This document shows, one piece after another, positions 12,349 through 21,307 of a stretch of DNA of 64,000 nucleotides; positions within the stretch are counted from its first letter, which is position 1, and each line of letters starts with the position of its first letter. The position numbers and the translations under genes are program-made. The DNA is from Vanrija pseudolonga (taxonomy: Eukaryota > Basidiomycota > Tremellomycetes > Trichosporonales > Trichosporonaceae). Where the stretch lies: positions 3,658,001 to 3,722,000 of the forward strand of contig NC_085849.1 of the NCBI RefSeq assembly GCF_020906515.1. Direction: 5' to 3'. The notes below the pieces were generated by a model. That model did not search any database, was not told the DNA's origin, and saw only the letters and a list, made by a program, of their open reading frames with translations.

Positions 12349-14729
12349 ATGTCGGCAAAAGGTAGCTGTAGCGGATGCGCAAACCGAGCTAACATGCCCA
12401 GTCGAGTGCCCGATCTGCAATCGCAGCGTGCCAGAGGCAAATATCAACCTCCATCTGGACCTCCAGTGTCCAGGTGCACCGGGCCTCTCGTCGCCGCCGG
12501 CGTCGGCCGCGCCGGGACCGAGCGCGCAGAAGCGCCTGTCTACGTCACAGGACGACAGTGAAGTCGAGGTGCTGGACCAGACACCTGTGCCGCGGAAGAA
12601 CACGCGATCGCGGCCTCTGGCAGCGGCAAACCCGTCTGCTGGCCCGTCGTCCACTGCGCCGGAGCGCGAGCCAGCCGTCAAGCGCGAGGCGAACGAGTAC
12701 CTCAGTGGCTCTGGAGCTGAGAAGCGACGCCGGGTGAATGCTCTTGTGGCAAATCAGCCGTACGTGTGATGCAGTTGACGGAGGGACATGGCCCAAAGAT
12801 ATCTCACTGACGACCTTCAGACTAGCAGAACGCTCGCGGCCTTCCTCTCTCGACACATACATCGGCCAGGAAGATATCGTGGGGCCAGGGAGCCTGTTGA
12901 GGTCACGCATAGAGAGGGGAGAGGGCGTGGGGAGCTGCATTCTCTGGGGGCCGCCAGGGAGCGGCAAGACGTGAGCTTTGATTTCGAGCGGCGCAAGCTC
13001 ACACCTCCAGAACCCTCGCACGTCTGATTGCCAAGACTGCAAACGCCGACTTCAAAGAGCTGTCTGCAACCAGCGCAGGGACCTCGGATGTGCGCCAGAT
13101 CTTTGAACAAGCGAAGAACGGGCTGTTGTTGACTGGACGGTAGGTGGCGGCGGCGCGCGTGCCGCCTCTTGGCGTCGCTGACTGGACTAATAGCAAAACC
13201 ATTATGATGGTCGACGAGATTCATAGGTTCAACAGGCCGTAAGTATAACCTTGGCACTTGGCCGAGTGCTAATGCTTCTCTCAGGCAGCAAGACCTGTTC
13301 CTCCCTTATGTGGAGAACGGCTGGGTTCAGCTCATTGGCGCGACCACCGAGAACCCCAGTTTCAAGGTGAACGGAGCCCTGCTCTCGCGATGCCAGTGAG
13401 TGTATCCGGTCGAGACATCACTGACGCCCAGGGTGTTTGTCCTCTCCGCCCACCCGCCTGAACACCTGGAGGCGATCTTGAGGAACGCGCTCAGGTCGCT
13501 CCCACCTCCAGTCCCAAGGCTGCCGCCACAACTGCTCCCCTTCCTCGCAGATGTCGCAGACGGAGACGCACGCCAGGCGCTGAACGGACTAGAGCTCGCA
13601 CTGAAAGTGTGCGAGACGCCAGAGTTCAGGCAGACGACGCTGGACGAGGTGGTGAAGTCGGAGCCTTCAGTCAGCGGGAAGGTGAAGAGCGAGCCTCCGT
13701 CAAGTGGCGACGCCGATGATGATGACGACGCGGCATTGCGCGATCGATTAGACGAGCAACTCAAGCGAGACGAGCAGCTCATGGAGGCTGTACGCCGTGG
13801 CTTGAGGAAAGGCTACGACAGGACCGGCGAGGAGCGGTACGACATGATCTCGGCGCTGCACAAGTGTCTCCGTTCGAGCGACGGGTCTGCCAGCATGTAC
13901 TGGCTTGCAAGGAGTAAGTGCGACGTTTGTTCAGGCTGACGCCTAGTGATCACAGGTGGCGAGGACCCGCTGTACATTTGTCGCCGGCTAGTCGTCATGG
14001 GTGAGTCGGTGCGGATAGCCTTGAGGCTAAGTGCTGACCCGTCGTAGCGAGCGAGGACATCGGGCTCGCTGATCCTCATGCGCTGCCGCTCGCCATGGCG
14101 TAAGTTCTCTTCCTCCTCCCAAGACAGTCCAACTGACCATCCTTAGCACGTACCAGGCCTGCCAGGTCATCGGACTTCCAGAATGCCGGATCAACTTGGC
14201 GGTGGGTGCACTGGTAGCCTCTCTCTAACCCACTCAGCACTGTGTAGCATACTTGGCCGAAGCACCCAAGAGCACCCGCTCGTATGAAGCCTACAAGCGT
14301 GCGGAGAGCCTCGCAACGAATCCACCACTCCCGCCCGTTCCCCTCCAGGTCCGCAATGCGCCAACGCGACTGATGAAGAAGCTCGGGTACGGCAAGCACT
14401 ACTCTTACAACCCCGACTTTGCGCACCCAGTGTGGAACGAGACCCTCCCGCCACCACTCGCCGAACGCTCTTCGATGGACCCCAAGGCGCCAATGAAGCA
14501 CATCCTGCGCACTCCCGAGAACGAGGTATCCGACAAGGCGTGGGACGAGGAGCGGCTCAAGGAGTGGGAGGAGCGAGCCAACGGCGGGAAGCCGTGGAAG
14601 GGTAGGGCTGTGCGGAGAGCGAAGATGATGGCGGGGGAATGGGTGCCGCGCGCTCAGCATCAGAATGCCGAGGAGCAGTACTCGAGGGGCACGGAGCAGC
14701 AGCCTGCACGTGAGCAAGGACGCGGATAG
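12349..14729 (+). CDS. MGS1: DNA-dependent AAA ATPase MGS1 / WRNIP1
   Basis: Eleven exons (12349-12361, 12402-12759, 12821-12970, 13011-13139, 13194-13238, 13285-13395, 13432-13913, 13947-14000, 14048-14099, 14147-14201, 14238-14729) join to 646 residues. The 13-nt first exon carries only MSAK plus one base. A UBZ4 ubiquitin-binding zinc finger follows (C7, C10, H22, C27). Walker A is GPPGSGKT (split by an intron at KT), Walker B MMVDEIH and sensor 1 GATTENPS. The C-terminal part has [14 protein letters not shown] and SEDIGLAD, hallmarks of the MgsA/WRNIP1 oligomerisation region. The protein acts in the nucleus at stalled replication forks with ubiquitinated PCNA. The intron at 13914-13946 is only 33 nt. 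An acidic insert (about residues 370-400) sits between the ATPase and C-terminal domains. Confidence 0.95.
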
Positions 14730-14814
14730 CAGTCACTGCCACACAACCCTAACAATGCATAACTCGTAACTATATCTAACACAAGCCCAAGAGCACATGA
14801 GATGCAAAATGCGG

Positions 14815-16554
14815 TTAATGACGCCAGCTGGACGAGTCAGCTCGGTCACTCCAGCAGCACGACAGCTCGACTCACATCTTGACTGTCTTGTCCCGTCCGC
14901 CGCTGACGACCTTGTCGGCGACAAAGTCGACGCAGTACACCTCGTCAGTGTGACCAGGGAGATCAGTCTTGATCTTGAAGGTCTTGAGGTCCCAGAGCTT
15001 GATAGTCGAGTCCTTGGACGCCGAGACGAGGAGGCGCGAGTCGGCTGACCACGCGAGGCGGTACACTGCCGCGACGTGGCCGCGGAGCGAGGCGACAAAC
15101 TTGCCCGTCTTGCCCTCCCACAGCTTGACGGCGTTGTCGAAGCCCGCGGACGCGACGAAGCGCCCGTCGGGGCTGAAGGCGACGTGGTTGACCTGCTTCT
15201 GGTGGCCTGTGAGGCGGGCGAGCGGCTTCTTGGGCGTCGCGCTAGATGAGAACGACGACGACGCCTGCTCGGGCCACAGGAAGAGCGTGTGGTCGTCCGA
15301 GCCGGTGATCATCGTCTCGGGCTGGTTGGCCGTCTGCGCCTTGTACCGTGCGAGCGCGAGGGATTTGGCTGTTGGGTCAGCACAGTCAGGAGCTTTCTAC
15401 CCACCCTCCTCGTCGTCCTTGGGCACCTTGCCCGTGTGGTCGTACGGTCCGGTGCGGAGGACGAAATCCGTGCTCAGCGCCATCGTGTTGACCCAGTGTG
15501 CGTGGTCATTGAGCGTGCGGATGAGCTTGCCCTGCGAGTGTGAGCTGTTGTGCGGAGTAGCTGCCACCACTTACGTCGACGCCAGACCAGACCTTGACGG
15601 TACGGTCCGAGGAACCCGTGTAAATGACGTTCTCTCCGCCCCACCGCACGACGTTGACGCTCGCCGCGTGGCCGGTGAGGACAAACTCGAGTTTCCGCGT
15701 GCCCGTGTTCCACACGCGCACCGTGCCGTCCTTGCTTGCGCTAGCCAAGCGGGGGTTGTAGTTCTTCCCGTTTACAAGGTGGACGGGCTCGAACGCGAGC
15801 GAGGTCACCCACTTGGAGTGGCCAAGTAGAGGCTGGCCGGCCGCCTGCCCCGTCTTGGGGTCCCAAAGACGCACCTGCCCGTCGTGGCCGCCGGTCGCGA
15901 GGAACTTCTCGCGCCCGTCCCACTCGACAACGAGCACCCAGCCCTTGTGTCCCGCGAGCGTGTGCTTCGGCGTCTCCGTCTCCATGTCCCAGATGCGCGC
16001 CGTCGCGTCGCCCGAGCCCGTGGCAGCGTACCGGCCCGTAGGCGACTGCGAGCAGCAGAGGATGGGCGAGGCGTGTCCGCTCAGCGTGGCGGAGCAGCGG
16101 CCGACCGCACGCACGCGGAACACGGCCTGCGGCTCACACCACAGCTCAAACACGTCTTCAGGCGAGAACGACGGCGCGGTCGAGCTCGACGCGGCCGGCC
16201 GCAGCGCGTCCGCGAGGATCGAGTCGTGGATCTGTACCCTTGCCGCGGCGTCGGCGGCCTTGGGCACGAGGTGGAAGGCGTACGGCATGGGGTCCTCGTC
16301 CTGCGTGTCAGCGGGTCTTGTCTGAAGTATCCACCCACCTCGCCCTTGAGCTTGTTGACGAGCATCTGGAGCGCATCGCGCGCCGTGTCGGCCGGGAGGT
16401 TGATGGCCGGGCCGAGATTCAGCCCCGTCTCGGCGTTCTTGAACTGCACGACGATGGACGGGACTGGCGCCTCGGGCGCGGGCTCCGTCTTGGGGATGAG
16501 CGACTTGGCATAGTTTGACTTTTGCCTCTTGGGCGGCGGGAGCTGGGTCGCCAT
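14815..16554 (-). CDS. RSA4: Ribosome assembly WD40 protein RSA4 / Notchless (NLE1)
   Basis: Exons 16554-16339, 16300-15575, 15531-15405, 15368-14876 and 14827-14815 give 524 residues. An N-terminal NLE domain (strand SIVVQFKNAETG, then PYAFHLVPK) precedes eight WD40 repeats (for example LSGHASPILCCSQSPTGRYAATGSGD and repeats ending VRLWD, VRVWN, VKVWS, LFLWP, VKLWE, IKLWD). The last exon is 13 nt and supplies the Trp of the final blade: the protein then ends VKIWRH. Without that splice it would stop after VKM. Rsa4 is released from pre-60S particles by the AAA ATPase Rea1/Midasin through its N-terminal domain, so the protein works in nucleolar and nuclear 60S maturation. It is divergent from the homeodomain gene and convergent with MGS1 (85 bp between stops). 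Confidence 0.94.
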
Positions 16555-16891
16555 GGTTTGTGGTGTTGTGGTGCTGTGGGTGGGTGGTGGTTGGGTTTGT
16601 GCGATCTGAACTTTTGCAGTGGAGGTTGTGCACCTCTGAAATCTGCGAGGAGCTGATATCACAGCACGTGGCTTCAGGGTGCAGCCAGGTGAATGGTAAA
16701 CAAAGCCAAAAGGGATTACAAAAGAAGCCAAAGGCAATTACAAACTATTTCTAATGAATTTTCCTAATGACAACTCCTCACTCCTCCAACCCACCAGTCC
16801 ATTTTTCCCGTGCCATTCTTTCTTTTTACTCCTGCACCCAACAATCACACCTCCACTTGACAAGTCCACCGGCCAGGCCACAACAACAACA
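16555..16891. promoter_or_regulatory. Divergent promoter region RSA4/homeodomain gene
   Basis: This 337 bp stretch lies between two divergent start codons and contains no gene. It is locally AT-rich (about 16680-16790), unlike the surrounding coding DNA, and has pyrimidine-rich runs just before the homeodomain start. Confidence 0.45.
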
Positions 16892-18606
16892 ATGGCAGAG
16901 GACTACCCGTCGCCCGAGCACGGGGCCGACACCATCGCGGGGCAGATGGACATGTCGAGCGAGCTGGCCAACCAGGCGGCGGCCGAGGCAGCCGTCGCCG
17001 CGGCCGTCGGCGCGATCGCGAGCCAGCCCGAGGCGAACGCGCAGGCCGGCCCATCGCACCACCACTCGGCGAGCCCGGACCCGCGTCTCCCGCAGCCGGG
17101 GCAGGGCCCGCCCCCGCCGCCAGCGTACCAGCGCCAGCCGCGCGCCGGCGGCTCGTCAGCCCCGACGCCGCTGCCGTTCCAGTTCGGCCCGCCCCACCGC
17201 CAGGCGCCAGACTCGCACCTGTCCAACTCGCAGCAGCTGGTTGTGCTGCGCGAGTTCTACGCGCGTAACCCCAACCCGTCGAAGAAGGACCTCGAGATGC
17301 TCGCTGAGAAGACGGGCCGGCCGTGGACGAAAATTAGGGAGTACTTCCGCCAGCGACGTAACAAGCTCCGCGGACTGGTCGACCTCGAGGAGATGGAGGA
17401 GCCAGGGAGAGCGACTGGGTGGTGAGTGCGACGGGGAAGGGGAAGATGATGGTCCGAGGCAGATGTGGCAGCCGCTGACCTCCCCAGGCTGCAAGTCACG
17501 TACCGACCTGGCCCCGCCACATCGACCGTATCCCAGCTTAACCTGTACAACGCGTACAAGACGCGGTTCGACCCGTACGCGTCGGTGTCGCCGCTGCTCG
17601 GAGGCCAAGAGCTCATCCAGCTCGCATGTGCCACGTTCCCAGGGTGCGAGATGGCGCGCGACGACGGCGACTACGTCGTGCGCGGGCTGCGGGACAAGGA
17701 CGGCGTGCTGCCCGACAGCGAGTGGGACCGGGGGCTCGACTCGCTCGTGGAGCCGCTACGCGGGTCGACGTGGCTGCTGAGCAGCTTCCAGCACCCAGCT
17801 GACGCGTCCGCGCCAGCGTCCATCGCCCAGACGGAGCTATACACTGCCTATGCGGCGCGCTTCGGCACGCTCCCAGCCGAGGCGGAGGCGAGCGCCGAGC
17901 CGGCGCAGCCAGAGGACGAGTTTGAGGCAAGCATGCGCGACGCCAAGCTCGAGGCCGAGATGGACGACATCAACTCGTTCCTGCCGCCCGCGCCGGCGGA
18001 CAACGACGAGAGCGACGAAGCGGGCGGCACGGGCACGGGCGGCGCGACGCCCGCCGGCGAGGTGCCGCGCGAGAACCGCCTCCTCAACCCCGTCGAGCTG
18101 ATCAACCTCACGCGCATGGCGTTCCCGAAGTGCGAGCCGGCGGTGGACGACGACGGGCGGTTCGTCATTCGCGGGCTGGAGCGGCGCGAGGGGGAGGAGA
18201 AGGGGCGCGGTGTGCGCTCGCTCGACATGTTTCCGTTCGCGCTGGCAGCAGGTGAGTGGTGCTGAAGTTTGATGATGGTACCAGCGCTGACTCGCCAGGC
18301 CCCAAGCCCTCCGACCCTACGCACCCCTTCACGTCGGTCATCAAGCGCAAGCTCGCGCTGCTCACCCCCGAGCCGGACACGCCGTCCAAGCGCCGCACGT
18401 ACGGCGACGGCAGCGTGCTCAACGGTGTCGGGTCAGGCATCGGCGTGAACATTGGCGTTGGTGTGCCCGTCGGCGTGGCGGCGACGGCGGCGGCCGCTGC
18501 CGACGAGGACCTCGCCGAGTCGGACCGCGAGCTGCTGGATGGCCTGAGACGGTTCCGCAACTCGAAGCTTGGCAAGGAGGTGCGGGATACGTGTGTGCAG
18601 CAGTAG
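16892..18606 (+). CDS. Divergent homeodomain protein with two RFX-like modules
   Basis: Exons 16892-17421, 17488-18251 and 18299-18606 give 533 residues. Residues 1-104 are Ala/Pro/Gln-rich and disordered. Residues about 105-165 align with a homeodomain (LREFY...LAEKTG...KIREYFRQRRNKLRG). In helix 3, homeodomain positions 48, 50 and 51 read Tyr151, Arg153 and Gln154 instead of Trp, Gln and Asn, so two near-invariant residues differ. Residues 190-249 and 288-413 are two diverged copies of one module (LYxAYxxRF ... LL..xELIxLxxxxFPxCE..xDDxxxxVxRGL). They resemble an RFX-type winged helix, but this is my inference. The second copy carries an acidic insert of about 60 residues. The C-terminal part is hydrophilic with a KRK and KRR patch. 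It is presumably a nuclear DNA-binding regulator; I cannot assign a target or a named orthologue. Confidence 0.82.
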
Positions 18607-18724
18607 CGCGCCACGAGCACACGCGGAGCGTGTGCGAGTGTGCGTCCTTCGAGCCCGATACCCATCTCCCAGACCCCTGCCACCCTCTCCTAGACCCCCC
18701 TATAATCTATGCGTGCATGTATAC

Positions 18725-19881
18725 CTAGCTCCCTCTCGGCCGTGGTCCATAGCCGCTGCTCTGCACATGTCCGTACCTGCCCATCGTGCCGCCGGCGGTC
18801 GTGGAGACGGTGGATCCCGTCCCCGACGCGCCCGACGCAGGCCGTCTCGTCCCGGCGGCGCTGGAACCAGCCGCAGACGTGGGCCGCACCGTGCGCGAGG
18901 GGATGCCGGAGCTCGTCGCGGCGCCGCGCGCAACACCACCACCGCGCCCGCGCGCGATCCCGCTCCCCCGGCCGACGCCGCGGCCACGGGCAGGCTTCGC
19001 CTCTGCGGCACGTCGGGCAGCCTCCTCCGCCTCGGCCTTGGCGGCCGCGGCGCGCGCGCGCTCCTCCTCCGCGAGGCGCGCAGCCTCGGCGGCGCGCTCT
19101 GCCTCCTCCAGCCGTGCGCGCTCGGCTTCGACTAACGCGGCCGCGTCCTGCATGTCAGCTATGCCCCCAAACGCGCGACTCACGCCCGTCGCGCCCGTCC
19201 ACTTGGGGTTCAGGAGCAGCTTTTGCGTGTGGTGTGTCTGGCCTACGAGGCCGACGTACGTGTCCAGCAGGGCGCGCGTCTCCTTCACGCGGGTTGCTAG
19301 GCGCTGCGAGGGAGCGTCAGTGGACAGATGGCTGGAAGTCTAGCACGGCGGCGACCCACCTCATTATGCGCCTTCGAGTTCTCGAGCGAGGTGAGGAACC
19401 CATCAAACACGCGGTTCATGCCCCGCAGCTCGGCGAGCGACGCGCGCAGGCGGTCGTCGCGCGCGGCGGCAGCAGAGGCGGATAACGGCGCGGCGGGTGC
19501 AGCGGGCCTGCTCGAGCTCGAGCTCTCCTCGGCGGCCTCGGCGTCGTCCTCATCGGGGAGCACGCTCTCCTCAGCCTCCTCATCGGCATCGGCATCCGCG
19601 TCGCCCCCGCGGTGGAGCACGCCCGACGTACTGGGCGTCGTGGACGCGCTCGCGCCTGGCGCGAACAGCGAGAAGCGCGGCCGTGCGCTCGAGCGCGCGG
19701 GCACGACGGGTGTCGGCGCGGCGGAGGACGCCGCGCTCGGTGCAAAGCTCACGCCGCGCGGGGCGGGGCGTATTGGCGACTCATCTGGCTCGCCGTCCGA
19801 CACGATGCTCAGGTCGGCGAGGACCAGGCTCCCCTCGTCGTCGAAGGGCGCCGCTTTGCACGGGAGGAAGGGCGAGTCCAT
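18725..19881 (-). CDS. DUO1: DASH/Dam1 complex subunit DUO1
   Basis: Exons 19881-19360, 19303-19184 and 19147-18725 give 354 residues. The Duo1 core spans the first intron: LAELRGMNRVFDGFLTSLEN, then RVKETRALLDTYVGLVGQT and LLLNPKWTGATG. Upstream is a Ser/Ala-rich acidic region; downstream is an Ala/Glu/Arg coiled coil (about residues 215-280) and a Gly/Arg-rich tail with GRGxGRG patches. Duo1 belongs to the ring-forming DASH complex that couples kinetochores to spindle microtubules, a complex largely restricted to fungi. The second intron is 36 nt and leaves the frame open if retained, adding 12 residues. It is convergent with the homeodomain gene (118 bp between stops). Confidence 0.9.
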
Positions 19882-20397
19882 GGTGTTGTGGTGTGGGTGG
19901 TGACGAGAGGCGAGGGCGAAATGTTGTTGTTGTCGTTTGGCGGTGGCGAGGCGCGTGCTGCGGTGTGGGTGGGTGGTGGCGTGCCTGGCGCCTGGGTGGT
20001 GGGTGCAACTTTCCGGTGGAGGCGACTGTCGTCTCCTCGGCACCATGCATGCAGCCTCGGCGTGTGTGTGCTTGCTTAGGCCGTTACCCGACGCCGCTGG
20101 AGCGCTGGCCTGGCGATGCTTGCTCAGTCACCCAGTCGCCGCTGCGACGAGCCTTATCGAGCCGTGGACGCGCTGACTCACTCGCCTCGCGCCCAGCGCC
20201 CAGACTACGCGTCTGCCGAGATGCGGCATGTGTTGTTGTCTCAGATCGGTCGGCGTCATGACGAGGGGCGCGCAAGTACACGGCCACACGGTACATAAGG
20301 CGGTCCCCCCTTGCCCATACCCAACTTCATCTCCCAGACCGACACCGCGACAGCTCGACACCTCACGCCCAAGCCGACACCCCCAAGCTCAAGCACA
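19882..20397. promoter_or_regulatory. Divergent promoter region DUO1/SnoaL-like gene
   Basis: This 516 bp intergenic stretch has no supportable gene. A TTGTTGTTGTCG run lies just upstream of DUO1, and a C-rich, AUG-free stretch (about 20300-20397) precedes the SnoaL-like start. Confidence 0.4.
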
Positions 20398-20826
20398 ATG
20401 ACGACCCCCACCGCGCCCATCACCGCCACCCTCAACCCCCCGACCAACCCCTCCCCGGCCTTAATCGCCCAACACCTCCGCGCCAACCTCCTCTCAGTGT
20501 TTAATGAGCGCGACCCCGCCGCACGCCGGCTCGCCATCAACACGACGTACGCGCCCAACGTGGTGTGGCATGAGCCTGGCGCCACGTATGTGGGCCACGA
20601 GGCCATCTTCACGCGCGCGGGCGAGCTGCTCGCGCAGAACCCGGGCTGGAGCTACGTTCCTGTTGGGCAGCCGTCGTCTGTCGCCAATGCCGGCGTGCTG
20701 CGCTTTGCCTTTGGCCCGGCTGGACAGGAGCCCGTCGTGCATGGGACCGATGTTGTGATTGTTCAGGACGGGCTCGTGGTCGCCCTTTGGACTGCTATTG
20801 AGGGGCCGGAGGGGCAGCAGGCTTAG
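20398..20826 (+). CDS. SnoaL-like (NTF2-fold) small protein
   Basis: A single-exon gene of 142 residues. The sequence has the NTF2/SnoaL-like pattern: an N-terminal helix (IAQHLRANLLSVFNERDP), then APNVVWHEPGATYVGHEAI, where the hallmark Trp-His-Glu-Pro sits before the helix, and then two late strands (VLRFAFG, HGTDVVIVQDGLVVALWTAI). Proteins of this fold include small enzymes and ligand-binding proteins; no substrate can be inferred. The start is the ATG after an AAGCACA context; frame is open further upstream but has no earlier ATG. Absence of introns sets it apart from most neighbours. Confidence 0.8.
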   Translation: MTTPTAPITATLNPPTNPSPALIAQHLRANLLSVFNERDPAARRLAINTTYAPNVVWHEPGATYVGHEAIFTRAGELLAQNPGWSYVPVGQPSSVANAGVLRFAFGPAGQEPVVHGTDVVIVQDGLVVALWTAIEGPEGQQA

Positions 20827-21307
20827 GCGCGTTCGCTGGCACTCGCAGAGCTGACAGACAGCCAAGGTGGCCCTCGGCGACCTCTTAGGGAACCACCTCC
20901 TCAACACCATCTCACCGCCTGTCCAACCCCTCGCTCGACACCTGTGCAACACCTGTCAAGCTCAGAACTCCGCCACAACACCATCTCACCCCTTGTCCAA
21001 CCCCTCTACACTTCTGCTCAGTGCCAGGCCACCACCACCCCGCCCCCACCTGTGCCTCACGCCTCGCTGCGCTCGGCGCTCGGTTGTACTCGACAGACTA
21101 CATCGCTATGTACATGCAATAGTCTGCCATAAAAGCCCAAGGCTACCACTGTGTGGATCGGAACATGAAGGTTATGATACAGGTCTAATGTGCGTGTGAA
21201 AGTGACTTGTGTGCGGTGTGCGGTGACAGTGGACAGTGGACAGTGGATGGTGCCGGCAGGCGAGCTCGCTCCGCTCCGCTGGGCTACGCCCAGCTTTGCG
21301 TCGCCGC
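20827..21307. repeat. Convergent intergenic region with an imperfect direct repeat
   Basis: This 481 bp region lies between convergent stops. It contains an imperfect direct repeat of about 30 bp, first copy about 20902-20931 and second about 20976-21005, both reading CAACACCATCTCACC followed by TGTCCAACCCCT. A short GGACAGT triplication occurs at about 21228-21247. No gene is seen. Confidence 0.55.
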
